From assembly GCA_030549495.1 (NCBI GenBank), contig JAUIRK010000778.1, forward strand, positions 124,001 to 188,000: 64,000 bases of DNA, given 5' to 3'. A model generated the notes under the pieces. The model did no database searches. It saw only the letters and a list, made by a program, of their open reading frames with translations, and was not told where the DNA came from. Positions 1 through 10,772 of this stretch are shown here, one piece after another. The position numbers and the translations under genes were made by a program. This DNA comes from Nectonema munidae (Eukaryota > Nematomorpha > Nectonematoida > Nectonematidae). Each line of letters opens with the position of its first letter. The first letter of the stretch is position 1.

Positions 1-550
1 CAACCTAAAAGTAACAGTGTTGTCTTTTAAGAAAATTATTTGATGGTGTAGAAGATAGGAAGCATTGTGTAATCTGAAAGTGCTATATTTTTCATATTTT
101 AAAGCGAATTTTATGATTTTGATGTTGTTAATGAAGTTTGATGGGTGGTGTTAGGGAAGGTAGGCGGATATAATGAGGTATTCCTTTTAAATTTGATGAA
201 AGGCTTTACAGAGTAGTCGACGATTATTAATTTATAGTTTATGATTAAGTGAAAGAAAAATAATGTAGAATATTAGGCAATTTGTTATTAGATTGAATAA
301 GTGAGTAGAAGCAATCTTGAGGTCAATATGCAAGGTCTAGGGAGTTATTGTGTTTTGGCAAGAAAGTGAAGCTTTTTGAGGATATTACTAAAATATTGGC
401 AGCAATAGGTAGCATCTATTTTAAATAAAAATAATAAAATAAGTCTTAAGGTTATGCTTTCTATTTTGCAGTGTTGAGATGTTGCTTTATACATTGGAAA
501 AGCCCGATCCTAAATTATATTAATGCTTCAAAGAGAATGAGATAGTTTTT

Positions 551-897
551 AGGGGTCCAATGCCCGCGCTACCTATATCATTTTGAGGCACGTGCCACCC
601 TGTATTAATCTCCCACCCCCCCCTCCCCCCCTAAAATTTTTTGTTTTGCCCCATGCACTTTTTAAAGGAAAAATAAATAAGCAAAAATTGTACACAATAA
701 TCATATATAAATGCTGGTGTATGTGTATGTATAATATGAGATTTCTATAGTTTTTATACAGAAGTACTTCATTCTTTTCAGCAAAGTAATATAGGATATA
801 AAGTAATATAGGAAATAATTTTTTTGCAAATGTGTTTCTTTGCCCCATTTCAGCCCCCCCCCCCTTGAAATTTAGCTTTTGCGTCACTGTAGGGGTC
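551..897. mobile_element. probable hAT-type MITE
   Basis: The 7-bp string AGGGGTC occurs at 551-557 and again at 891-897, as expected for a target-site duplication. It encloses about 330 bp with poly-C tracts and ends resembling CAATGCCCGCGC and (reverse complement) CAGTGACGCAAAAG. The terminal repeats match only loosely. No transposase is encoded; a frame across it on the - strand is spurious. Confidence 0.45.
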
Positions 898-3756
898 GTC
901 GTCTTCATACTCAACTATATTTTCTTATATAAATGTGAAACAAAAGCATTATTTTGTCTATGAAAATGTTTTGAAATTGCGATATTGAGAATTTGGAAGA
1001 TAGTTACCTCTAGATGATAAATAAAAATAACGAGGAAGCTTTGATGTAGTATGGCAGTACATGAATAGCCGCGTGGCTCGTCACAAGACATATTGAAGAG
1101 CGAAAGTCTTCGAGTTTAAATTTTTTCAGAAATTGTTTAATCTAGTTTGTCAAAAGGGATTTCCTTTGTTATACTTCTTAACATATGTATATATAAAATT
1201 GTATACTTTCTTCCACATTTTGTTTTCTTTTACTCTTTTCCTCTCCATTTCTCTTGTTTTTTCCTTTGGAGCACGAATGAAAACTTACATTTCTCTTTTT
1301 TTCCTTACTTTTTCTCTTGAATTTTTATATATGTTTTAATTGAGTTCTGCATCTTGATGGAATAATTTTCTCTTTGCATTTTTCCTCCATCTTATCAACC
1401 TGAATTTTTTTTGTTTAAAAAAGTAAAATTGGCTATATATTTGTTTTCATTCCCTTTGTGTGTTTTTTTTCTGTTGATAAATAAATAAATAAGAGTTTGA
1501 AAATGAATTTTTAAGTAAGTTCATGTGCAATTTTTGTTGGTTTTTGTAAGAGATAGTTTATTGAAAAGCTAAGTTGAGTTTCAAAGAAAGGGACACTTTG
1601 CTAGAGAATGTTGAATTTTAATTTATTAAAAACAATGAGGTCTTATAATTGAGTAATGATTATTAAACCAATTGATCATATATGTGTGAAATTTCATACC
1701 ATATTATAGGGAGAGGCGCTGATTCTACTTTTGCCTTTTTGGTGTGGGACATGATTTTGAGTAATTAAGATATTAAAGTTAATGTTCAAGCGAAGTAAAA
1801 GGAGAGTTAATAAAAATCAAAGTTAAAGCAAATATATATTGTCAAAATTTGTATATTATTTTTAATCACTTTTTTATTATCACATTAAGATGTCTTCTTA
1901 ACCAGATTTGGAAAATTTATCCTTATGTAAATTATTTTGATAGATTTCTCTTTAATTTTATTTTTAAAAAATTAGCTAAAACTTTTATTAATCTTTAATT
2001 AACTTCTCTAATTATACTATATCATTAGTCTTTATCTATTGAATTTATAAAACCAATTATGAAGTTGTATATTTAAATCCATTTTGTCAATATTAATATT
2101 TGACCACTCTTTTCTTCCTTAAATAAACACAACTGTTAAAAGCTTTAAAAAGAATTAATTTGAATAAAAGTTTTACTTTCTATTTCTTTTTTACGTTTTC
2201 TAAATTTTATTCATGCCTTCTCAGCCACTTTAAATGTAAACTTATTTTTTTTCCTAAAAATTAAGAAGCAAAATTTATTTTAAGTTATGTTTGTATTATG
2301 AGTCACAAATTTAAAGGCTATGAAGAGACTTTTCACTGCCCTGCTATTCACTAAGGTTGATACTCATTTACATTCTCGTCACAACAGCATATTCTTGCTC
2401 ATATATTTATTGCAAACATCATTAGGGAACATTCATATATAAATAACGTTAAATTATTGAAATTTCAACTCTCATCCTCCTTGTAACATATATGTACGCA
2501 TTCAATTACCCCCTTTTTTTCACTTCAAACAAACTCTTATATTTGATATAGATCGATCTATAAATACCATATCATTCACAAATTTTTTATGAAAACCCTT
2601 GAATTACGTTTAGGCAACAATCGATTGGCATTCTTAATTAATATGGTTTCTTTATAATAGGCTCAGTAGGGATTATTTGCTAAATATCATTAAAAAAAGA
2701 GATTTTATCTTTTGAATTATCTTCATGAATAAACGAACCCTCTAATTCAATTTTGAATCGTATCGGTGCTCACCAAAAACATTTGAAACCTAATTTTCCC
2801 AATTATCTTCCACCTCTCCCCATCTCACCTGTGCACATATAACATTTCGTAAAGCAATTAAATAACTCCTCCCTATTGCGTTATGTAATATATGTATATC
2901 GCCCTAGCAGATTTTCAACAAAAGTTAACGCTTTTTAAATATGGCATAACTTTTGTAAATTCACATATAATATTATTATTTTGTGTGTATTTTCACTGGG
3001 TCTGAACCAGAAAACATACTAACTATGGAAACGTTATATACAAGATATAAATTTATTTCAAAAAAAGGTTAAAATCTAAGATGTTTGGAAGGAAATTTGC
3101 TGAAAATCTTAAATTTATATGAATATTCATTTCCCTAAATGATACGGGATAATTATATGTCGAAATAGTTTGTTTCGAAAATAATACAAATACCAATAAA
3201 CTATACAAATTTAACGCATTAGATCCAATAAAAACAATCAATCCCATCTAAATTAAATTTAATAAGTTAAATATAAAATTATTTGATTTTAATGTTGACT
3301 TAAATATAAAATTCGTTGTTTCTATATTATTTAAGAAAAAAATTATCTAAAATATAAAGAAACCATAAAAAGTTATAACATTAGATGTGAGAAGAAAAAC
3401 CTATGTCTATTTTTTATTTTCTATTCACAAAAATCTGTGTTGAGCATCAGAACCAAATGTTATATTATTGTAGTAGAAATAGATGTAATCTGTTTTCTCT
3501 AAAGAGATGAAAGTTATACATTCTCCTTTGATAAAAAAATAACATCTTGTAATTCACACAGAATCAACTAGAGATATTTATGGTGTTATTAGAAATCCAT
3601 CCTATGAATGTTATTAATTTCCTATAATAAAACAACTATGAAATGTATATTAAGTAAATAAATGAAAGATTTAACATAATTATCAGATTCATTTTATGGT
3701 AATTAATTATTCGCTTTTCGATTAAGTTATCAATTTAAATTATATCTAATTTTCCT

Positions 3757-3768
3757 TTTAAATTTTAG
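3757..3768 (+). promoter_or_regulatory. 3' splice-site-like tract before the DZIP1 start
   Basis: A pyrimidine/T-rich run ending in TTTTAG stands 25 bp before the first in-frame ATG of the DZIP1 ORF. It could be the acceptor of a 5'UTR intron or a spliced-leader acceptor. The other + strand genes of the window also have an AG after a T-rich run shortly before their ATG. Confidence 0.4.
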
Positions 3769-3793
3769 TAGTTATCTCCTAGTCCATCTCGTG

Positions 3794-5641
3794 ATGCATG
3801 ATAACTTAGGAATTAGATTACTTGTGGTTAATGGAGATTTCAAGTTCAAAAGAAATTTTAAGATTGACTGGAAAAAGATATCATCGATTAACCTTGATGA
3901 AACTCTCGATTCTTCCTCAGTTGATAAACTACAAGAAATTTTAGCTAATTTAACATTTTGCAGTATTGAGAATGAAGTAGATAAGAATTCGATGGATTCG
4001 AATTTCCTGAAACTTTTCAAAATGTCTCAATTAATAATTGAGTATTTTTTGTATTCACAAAATATTTTACTCAAAAAGATTGACTATCATGAAATGAAGA
4101 ATAAAGATTTGGAGTGTGAAAAGAAAAAAATGAAGGAAAATGCTGACAAACTTTACAACGAGTATTTGAAGTGTAGAGAAGTTCTGCGGGAACGTGGTAA
4201 GATGATTAAATCGCTACAACAGCATTCTTTGCTTGCTGCTGCTTCTAGCCTTAGTCGACAAAAATCCGTTACTCCTTCGCCATGTCCTTGGTGCGTGAAA
4301 ACTTTTTTAAATGAAGATTTTTTGTATATCCATATTAAAAAGCATCATAAGATTGAAAGTGATGCGGACGTCAACGATCAAAATAGTGGGCGCAGCACAT
4401 ACTCAAGCTCAGACCGAAGTGGTATATTCCAAAAAGAGAATAAAAAGACTCGGCCCAAGAAATCTAGAAAATATAGCACTTATTTTGACAAAGCCAATGC
4501 CTTTCAAGAAAATAAAGACAATGGAAAAGAAAAAAATAAAGATGTCTCTAAAAAAGAAGCTTCAATGAATATAGAAATGGAGAAAAGTGAGAACAAAGTT
4601 GAATTGGTGCAAAATAAAGTGGAAATGCATGATGAGTTAGATAAAATTTCAAAAGTATTTGAAGAGAAACTTGAAGGATTGAATCAAAAGATTAACCTGT
4701 TCATTCGCTCAAGTAAGGAAAAAGAATTACAAAGTTCTAAGCCTCTGGTAGAACATCGTAGCGATAATGATAATGATAGATCATTAAATAAGAATTTCAA
4801 GTCTGCGACGAAGGCAGTCATGTCTATAAACAAACCGATACATAATTTGAAAAGAGTAACGATTGTTGATAATCTTAACAAAGAGATAAAAGCAGAAAAT
4901 GAGTCTACTGTTTCATCAGTGTCAAATTCACAGTACTCGACAACTTCTTCATCAACTGATGAAGAAATCGTAGATGCAAATAATTCTTCTCTTAACGAAA
5001 CCAACACTCCCCCATCGCCTCTTTTTGGTACGGAGTTCAAGAGAGTTTTTTTCAGGTGTAGCAAATTTAACAAAATGCAATCCATTGATCCCTTATTTTT
5101 CAAGAAGTCCAAATATGCAATCCAACAAATGCTGAAAAATGAAGTTAACAAATACAAGTTGGAAGAGGCGAAGTCTAGCAATAAACAAACGTTGTTAAAA
5201 GTGCATCTTGCAGCTGCATACAAAAGCATTGGCGAAAAAAGAAGTTTGATTTCCGCTAAGTATGCAAACTTTGAAAAAGTTAGGCAAAAGCTGAAAAATA
5301 TTCTTGAAAAAGCTGCTAAAACCAAGTTTGTTCATTTCTATTTTTCTGGGACAGATAAAGATATAGAATATTCTGATACATCATCCACCGAAACTATTGT
5401 GAATCAAGATAAAAGCGGGAAGAGTGAAATGGCGAGCGCTAAAGATGAAGAAAACGAAAGTAAAGCCGGCAAGAAAGAAAGTGCTGCTATAGATTTCGTT
5501 AAGAATCACGCAAAGAAGGATGGTGATGTAAAAAAAGATGATAGCTTTTCTCTCAGCATTTCCTCTTCTGAAACTAAAAGTAGCGGAAGTGATTTTGACA
5601 TCTCTGAGCTAGAAAAGGACATTAATAAACGTGGTAGATAA
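3794..5641 (+). CDS. DZIP1: DZIP1/Iguana-like ciliary zinc-finger protein
   Basis: The 615-residue product looks like DAZ-interacting zinc finger protein 1 (Iguana), a basal-body/transition-zone protein needed for cilium formation and Hedgehog signalling in animals. Seen: an N-terminal Dzip-like domain at about residues 22-90 (IDWKKISSINLD, then LTFCSIENEV and KMSQLIIEYFLYSQ); a charged, probably coiled-coil stretch at about 100-145; and one C2H2 finger at about 164-185 (CPWCVKTF...HIKKHH), in the family order. The remainder is lysine/glutamate/serine-rich and low complexity, ending in an acidic tail. Vertebrate DZIP1 is longer. I start at ATG 3794; the open frame extends 3 bp further to a GTG that is not a credible start. 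There are no introns in 1.85 kb. An antisense frame at 4684-5325 is a shadow. The SRR1 gene begins 139 bp downstream on the same strand. Confidence 0.85.
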   Translation: MHDNLGIRLLVVNGDFKFKRNFKIDWKKISSINLDETLDSSSVDKLQEILANLTFCSIENEVDKNSMDSNFLKLFKMSQLIIEYFLYSQNILLKKIDYHEMKNKDLECEKKKMKENADKLYNEYLKCREVLRERGKMIKSLQQHSLLAAASSLSRQKSVTPSPCPWCVKTFLNEDFLYIHIKKHHKIESDADVNDQNSGRSTYSSSDRSGIFQKENKKTRPKKSRKYSTYFDKANAFQENKDNGKEKNKDVSKKEASMNIEMEKSENKVELVQNKVEMHDELDKISKVFEEKLEGLNQKINLFIRSSKEKELQSSKPLVEHRSDNDNDRSLNKNFKSATKAVMSINKPIHNLKRVTIVDNLNKEIKAENESTVSSVSNSQYSTTSSSTDEEIVDANNSSLNETNTPPSPLFGTEFKRVFFRCSKFNKMQSIDPLFFKKSKYAIQQMLKNEVNKYKLEEAKSSNKQTLLKVHLAAAYKSIGEKRSLISAKYANFEKVRQKLKNILEKAAKTKFVHFYFSGTDKDIEYSDTSSTETIVNQDKSGKSEMASAKDEENESKAGKKESAAIDFVKNHAKKDGDVKKDDSFSLSISSSETKSSGSDFDISELEKDINKRGR

Positions 5642-5737
5642 TCTATATTTTTTAGTGTTTACTTTTAAAAAATAGTACTTGTGCAATTTCGTCCATCGTT
5701 CTCACATTACTTTAAACATTTTTTAAAATTTTTTTTT

Positions 5738-5772
5738 AATAAATTATTTTTATAAGAGTTTTTTCTTCTAAG
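5738..5772 (+). terminator. poly(A) signal followed by acceptor-like tract
   Basis: AATAAA at 5738-5743 lies about 100 bp after the DZIP1 stop. It is followed directly by a T-rich run and TTTTCTTCTAAG ending at 5772, only 8 bp before the SRR1 ATG. A poly(A) signal, then a polypyrimidine tract, then AG and ATG within 45 bp is the arrangement of an operon junction resolved by trans-splicing. It could instead be a terminator next to an unrelated short 5'UTR intron. Confidence 0.5.
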
Positions 5773-5780
5773 TTACGATA

Positions 5781-6605
5781 ATGGCAAATTCTCCTGACGA
5801 CTTCATTCTTGTTACAAAGAAAGGCAATAAGAAGAATTGGAAGTGTAAAAAGTGGAAGGAAGAAAGAAGTAATAGTTATATTTCTCGTTTTCAGCATCTA
5901 GACTTTCCAGTTAACATTTGTAAGGAAGCAGAGAGGAAAGAATTTAAAGCAAAAACTCTACATAAATTAGAACAGACAGTGAAGGAGCTGGAGCTATCGC
6001 TTTACTGGAGACAGTTTTTAAGTGCTTTACAATTCCAAACTTCAAAGTGCCACTCCTCACCATGTAATTTATTGGAAGAAAACGTATATAATTCCTTGTC
6101 AATAGACCAAGTAATTTGCCTGGGATTAGGAAAGTTTTCATATTCTATTGCTTCTTTGTTTCAATTGAGTTTACTTTTCTTGCTGAGAACTCATTTGCCA
6201 AGTGCACTCTTTTTTCTGTTTGATCCAGCTTTTAGCGATATTGAAAAAGAGATTTTGGTGCAAAAAAGTTTTTCCCTTCTTCCAAATGATCTAAACGGCT
6301 CTTACACTGTGGAGGACAAAATTTCTCTCTTTTTTATGCCACACTGCGACGACTTTTTATTTGAAAATTTGTTGTCTTGTAATAGAAGTAAAGGCAAGGA
6401 AAGGAACTGCTTTCCTTCGAATTTAATCATTTTTGGAAACAGTTTTTCTCTTTTATCTCAAAAATTTCTGGACAAAGAGCAGTTCATTTCAAAATTTCCA
6501 AACATAATGCGAGCATTGGAAGTTGTAAAGGAATATAAGATAGAAAATACTTTCCACATCGATATTATTTTCAATGACCTGTCCCTGCATTATTTCCCTA
6601 AATAA
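5781..6605 (+). CDS. SRRD: SRR1-domain protein (SRRD-like)
   Basis: The 274-residue product carries an SRR1 domain over roughly residues 105-274. Landmarks are ICLGLGKFSYSIASLFQLSL, the FLFDPAFSDIEKEIL segment, FFMPHCDDFLFENLL, IIFGNSFSLL and the C-terminal FNDLSLHYFP. All occur in family order, and the protein ends at the domain end as in animal SRRD. In Arabidopsis SRR1 acts in clock and light signalling; the animal protein has been linked to circadian and haem-related phenotypes, and its biochemistry is not known to me. The N-terminal hundred residues are lysine-rich and less conserved. The single exon lies between DZIP1 (139 bp upstream) and TRMT5 (271 bp downstream), all on the + strand. 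The start follows an acceptor-like AG by 8 bp. Confidence 0.88.
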   Translation: MANSPDDFILVTKKGNKKNWKCKKWKEERSNSYISRFQHLDFPVNICKEAERKEFKAKTLHKLEQTVKELELSLYWRQFLSALQFQTSKCHSSPCNLLEENVYNSLSIDQVICLGLGKFSYSIASLFQLSLLFLLRTHLPSALFFLFDPAFSDIEKEILVQKSFSLLPNDLNGSYTVEDKISLFFMPHCDDFLFENLLSCNRSKGKERNCFPSNLIIFGNSFSLLSQKFLDKEQFISKFPNIMRALEVVKEYKIENTFHIDIIFNDLSLHYFPK

Positions 6606-6876
6606 ATGTAACTAATTATTTTATCATTTTATTTCTCTATCTCATGGAGTAAATCTCCTACAATTGCAAAGTTAATATAAATAAAATAAAATTTTATTCA
6701 TCGCATCTAGTGCATCATATTTTTTGTTCATGTTGCTTTATATACCCTTTTAAGGTTTCAATTTTTAATATTTAACGTTAAGGTATTCTTATTTTGAAGA
6801 ATTACTCTTAAAGTTTGAATATATTTTTAGACAATTTTTTAACTCTCTCAAACCACAATTACATTCAATTTTATGA
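6606..6876 (+). other. intercistronic spacer SRR1-TRMT5
   Basis: The 271-bp AT-rich spacer has AATAAA matches at 6601-6606 (overlapping the SRR1 stop), 6680-6685 and 6685-6690, and an acceptor-like ATATTTTTAG ending at 6830, 46 bp before the TRMT5 ATG. No ORF or promoter is visible. Confidence 0.5.
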
Positions 6877-8367
6877 ATGTTTAATTTCAATTTTTTGAGA
6901 TTTCTATGGTCTAAAATAAATCTGTATAAAAAGAAAGGTGAAGTAGTACACACAAGACTCCTTGAAATAAATACCTACCAGCACCTGATTAGAATACTGG
7001 CTTTGCATAACGCGAATCTTTTATTGAAAATCGTTTCCATGAGTGATGAAATCACACCGCCTGGTTGTGTTATGGGAATGAAGATTTTGGATCGCGAGAA
7101 GTTTATGAAATCGTATCTAATACCTGCTCTCAAAGTTCCCAAAATGCATATAGAGCGTTTGAAAAAGATTTTGAAAGATGCTCGCTTTAATGCTGCTTAT
7201 ATAAAATATGTGATTGACTGCGATGACTCGCACAAAATCGTCCTCCTCAATATCGATGAAAACCTTAGTGAGAAGTTGGCTTCGCGTGAAGTTCTCTTAA
7301 ATAAGTACAACGTATCATACAAAGACATTTTCCTGCATCCATTGCAGCTTCGCTACGAAAATTGGTCGCATATTCAAATCTTGAAGGCTGTTATGCCCAA
7401 AGACAATTTAGTGTATTCTTTTCACAGTGTCGGCCACATTGTTCATTTAAACTTGTTCGAAAATACTATAGAGTATAAATACTTGATTGGTGAAGTTCTT
7501 CTGGATAAAATTCCGAATTGTAAAACGGTTGTGAACAAAGCATCCGGAATCAACAATATTTTTAGGAATATAGATATAGAGTTGTTGGCTGGAGAAGCGA
7601 ATTATATTGCGAGCATTAAGTATTTAGGTTGTTATTTTGATTTTGATTTTTCAAAAGTTTACTGGAACGGTAAGCTCTCTTCAGAGTATGAGTATCTATT
7701 ATCCAGAATTACAGAGAATAGCGACATTCTGTACGATGTCTTCTCCGGAATCGGTCCATTTTCTATACCAGCTGCCAAGTATAGAGGATGTACTGTATTG
7801 GCGAATGATATCAATCCGAGTGCTTATGAAGCATTGAAATCAAATGCCATCTCTAATAATGTAGAGAGTCTAGTCTCGTGTTTCAACGAAGATGGCGCCG
7901 CCTTCATCAAGGAAAGCGTACGAATGCACTTGATTGATACTTTTGCTCAAAATAAAAGAAAGATTTCAAATATACACATAGCAATGAATTTGCCACAATT
8001 AGCGATGTCCTTTATTCCTTGCTTCAAAGACTTACTGCACGGGACTGGGATAAGTGGCTCTAACTTTCCACAGACATTTCTTTATTGTTTTTCGTTTAAT
8101 CGCAGTCCCGATGACAAAATAGCCGATTGTACTCTTCAATACAAAAGCATGTTTCTGTCAGATGAGTCTGCAGCCGAATGCGAAGTCGTTGATTGTAAAG
8201 TCGTTAAAGTAGTCTCATCAAATAGGAAGTGCATCATGCGAGCCACTCTTAAACTGTCTCCTTCGTATCTAGGTCTTGTGAGTCGCGATGATCACAATAA
8301 CGCCATCCTCGATAAAGAAGACTTGTGTCTTTGCAAAGAAAAAAAGGTTAAGTTGAATGCTGCTTGA
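6877..8367 (+). CDS. TRMT5: tRNA (guanine(37)-N(1))-methyltransferase
   Basis: The 496-residue product is Trm5/TRMT5, which transfers methyl from S-adenosylmethionine to N1 of G37 next to the anticodon and so prevents frameshifting. Seen: the early GMKILDREKF motif (about 67-76); VGHIVHLNLFEN (about 185-196); FSKVYWNGKLSSE (about 258-270); SAM-binding motif I DVFSGIGPFSIPA (about 287-299); ANDINP (about 309-314); and the MNLP motif (about 370-373), the NPPY-like position of the family. Length fits animal TRMT5. The 50 N-terminal residues are basic and hydrophobic with few acids, as in a mitochondrial presequence, in line with the dual location known for this enzyme. A short upstream ATG at 6873 opens a frame that stops after three codons; it may lower translation of the longest form. 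There are no introns. It is the third gene of the tandem cluster. Confidence 0.92.
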   Translation: MFNFNFLRFLWSKINLYKKKGEVVHTRLLEINTYQHLIRILALHNANLLLKIVSMSDEITPPGCVMGMKILDREKFMKSYLIPALKVPKMHIERLKKILKDARFNAAYIKYVIDCDDSHKIVLLNIDENLSEKLASREVLLNKYNVSYKDIFLHPLQLRYENWSHIQILKAVMPKDNLVYSFHSVGHIVHLNLFENTIEYKYLIGEVLLDKIPNCKTVVNKASGINNIFRNIDIELLAGEANYIASIKYLGCYFDFDFSKVYWNGKLSSEYEYLLSRITENSDILYDVFSGIGPFSIPAAKYRGCTVLANDINPSAYEALKSNAISNNVESLVSCFNEDGAAFIKESVRMHLIDTFAQNKRKISNIHIAMNLPQLAMSFIPCFKDLLHGTGISGSNFPQTFLYCFSFNRSPDDKIADCTLQYKSMFLSDESAAECEVVDCKVVKVVSSNRKCIMRATLKLSPSYLGLVSRDDHNNAILDKEDLCLCKEKKVKLNAA

Positions 8368-8387
8368 CTTTTTTATACTTTTTTTCA

Positions 8388-8393
8388 AATAAA
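8388..8393 (+). terminator. TRMT5 poly(A) signal
   Basis: AATAAA stands 21 bp after the TRMT5 stop, preceded by a T-rich run. Confidence 0.6.
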
Positions 8394-8821
8394 GAATATA
8401 TAATTCTTGTAAGCTTGAATGTAAAATATGGCGCGTTTAAAAACAGCGAGAGCGATTTTATTGAAAAGTCATTGTCGTAAATTTCGCTAATTAAACATTT
8501 TTTTTAACTAATTGGCTATTTATTTTTATAGCAGCGTATGGATGAAATTTTATAGTTTCTTTTTTCAATCTGAAGGAATTCATCAGCATTATTGTATTTT
8601 TCATGTTTGAAAATTTTCATCCAAAATAAATCTCAACATAGATATAATTAAGAAGCTAATTTTAAATAATATCTTTAACAGGATTCAACCGTATTTACAT
8701 CAAATTAAAACATTTGTAAAAAATGAAGCCTTAGCTTTTATAACTAAAATCCTGTATATCCAAAGTCATAAGGAAAAATCAATAGTTGCAATTTTAATAT
8801 TTCCTCCATAAAATTCTTATA

Positions 8822-8926
8822 TTAACCCATTTAAGACCAACCAAAGCAGACGATATCTAAAAAAACGCAGACGAAGATGAAATTACTTATGTTCCAAAAT
8901 AGGAACATTGGTCGTAAATGGGTTAA
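8822..8926. mobile_element. piggyBac-type MITE, copy 1
   Basis: TTAA target duplications flank a 97-bp element with ends CCCATTTAAGACCA and TGGTCGTAAATGGG, an inverted repeat. It carries the repeated inner word GCAGACGA. It is an internally shortened relative of the copy at 45329-45466; further variants lie at 13470-13607 and 55151-55279. It has no coding capacity. Confidence 0.8.
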
Positions 8927-8971
8927 CTTACAAAATATAAATAGTCTTGCCAGGCTACTATATATTTAAAT

Positions 8972-10682
8972 CAGAGGCGCACATCCTCAAAATTTGAGGG
9001 AGGGTGTGAACTTTTAATTTTCAAAATTTAGATTTTATGTCCAATAAAACCATTATTTTATTACCGGACACTACACTTTCATTCTCAGCTCCCAATCCCA
9101 TCGCAACTGCAAAGATTTTATCAAGTCGAATTACCTTGTTTCTAATTCTTAATCCTCTAACTTAACAAGAGAACAAAATCATTCTATATGATGGAGTGAA
9201 AGCAAAAACCAACTGATAATTCTTCATGCCCGCTATTTTTACTTATCCATTAGGGTTGGGAAGATTTCCTATTCTTCTATTTCATCTCTAATCACCTGCA
9301 AAACGCTTTGGGCTAGAACAAATTATTCACGTGATCTTGAATACCAATAATTTGTAGATGTATAGCTTTTAATAAACTTATCATGCATTTCTCTGTAAGT
9401 AGGATTTATACCTGTTTGATAAATTCATCAGATTTACCACAGTTCGATAAATCAGCAGTTTTATTTAGGATATTTCAAATTCAGTAAGTTTTCAAATAGG
9501 TATTGTTTTTGACGAAATAGACTGGCAAACACAATCTAAAATTGAAAGAATAGAAGACGTTCTGCCAGTTTTTTTGTTTGAGACTTTCCCATTAGGACAT
9601 GGAGAAACATTGAACACTACTCATCAGATGCAATAAAGCCATTATTGCTTTTCACCTGTTATTGAAACCGATGGTCACAAATGCCCTTTCAGATTTGGAT
9701 GTTCTAGTACTGAAATAACTGCATGCATAACAAAAAGCCTTATAAAGAGATATGCCATGTTATAACCAAGTGAAAGTCTTTGGGGAACCCGATTCTTGGT
9801 CCTGTCGATTCAGTATTTGGTGTTAAAAGGTCAAAAAAGTCTGTTTTCTCAAGACGACATAAAAAGGCTTGTATTACAAGACTCATCATTAGTAACCACG
9901 CCTCGTTTATGCGACACTCATTTATTTGATAACCCTGCTGTCCGATACAATGTTGACTAACTAATTTTCCCAGTGTTTTTCATCCCGCTTACTCTCACAT
10001 TCTTTCCTCTCGACACGCTAAAATTGCCTTCAGCCATATAGGTGTTTGGAAAGGCAATGAAAATGTTTGATTGCTTCTCATGGCTTTAGGAACTTTTCAG
10101 ATATGATTGTTTGAAGTCATTTTTGAAGTTGATTAACTCTTCTTTCTTGTATTGCACAACCTGTTTCATTTGTATAAGCATCAAAAAAAGGATTTATGAG
10201 CCAGTCAGGTGTTGCCATATTAATAAGATCGTGATATCTAAATTTCATATCCTTGTGCAAAGAATTCAAATGCTCGCAATAAAGCAAGAGATCATCTTCA
10301 AATATCGAATAGTCAGACTCCGAATCATTTTTGAGCGATTGGGAAAGCTTCCGACGACCGATATTTTGTCTAAAAAATGAGAGTTTATCAATGAATGCAT
10401 AACAGATTTTGCATTGATAAGATTAACGTCAGAAGCTTGTAGTTGCAAAGTAAGCTGATTAAATAAAGTGAATAGATCTGTCAAGTAGGCAATATCACAT
10501 TTGCATGCTACAAGTTCATCTCTCAACGAAGTACTTTTTATGATGGTATTAAATAGAGAATAAAATCGCTTTAAAGATTTCCTCTGGATAGTCACTGTAC
10601 TTCAGTGCGTAAAAGAAGACAATTAAGTTATTCATCATTGTAAAACTTTACCTTAGCGCGGGCTCTGCCCCATACGCCCCTG
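8972..10682 (-). mobile_element. decayed hAT element (ZBED5-like transposase)
   Basis: The left end CAGAGGCGCACATCC resembles a terminal motif used by several other elements in this window, and the right end reads CAGGGGCGTATGG on the reverse strand. On the - strand at 10266-10595 is a piece of a hAT transposase of the ZBED5/FAM200 type, with SLRDELVACKCDIAYLTDLF and NQLTLQLQASDVNL. The N-terminal half is missing, so this is an internally deleted copy. I see no matching target duplication, so the exact ends may be wrong. Confidence 0.55.
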
Positions 10683-10772
10683 TTATGTATATGATTATTA
10701 GAAAAAAATTTATTTTGTCAAGTAAATAATGTGATAAAGAGTCAAAATATCAAATGGCGTTGGCATAAAAAT

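Larger units (their letters stand above)
1..3793. other. gene-free AT-rich left flank
   Basis: No coding region is supported here. The short open frames at 573-914, 1133-1339 and 3053-3247 are low-complexity and match no family I recognise. The stretch holds one probable short hAT-type element (551-897) and a weak tRNA-like patch near 1065-1125 with A-box-like and B-box-like strings. Otherwise I see only AT-rich sequence. The region upstream of 3794 should hold the promoter of the DZIP1 gene, but no convincing core promoter motif stands out. Confidence 0.6.

Noticed and set aside
573-914. 113-residue frame on the - strand
   Set aside because: Crosses the ends of a short hAT-type repeat and translates poly-C tracts into glycine runs; no family resemblance.
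1065-1125. Possible tRNA or SINE
   Set aside because: Only weak A- and B-box resemblance, with no second copy seen in the window.
3791-3793. GTG as start of the DZIP1 ORF
   Set aside because: An in-frame ATG follows immediately; a GTG start is unlikely in an animal gene.
4684-5325. 213-residue antisense frame
   Set aside because: Entirely antisense to the DZIP1 coding sequence, hydrophobic because it mirrors lysine/glutamate codons.
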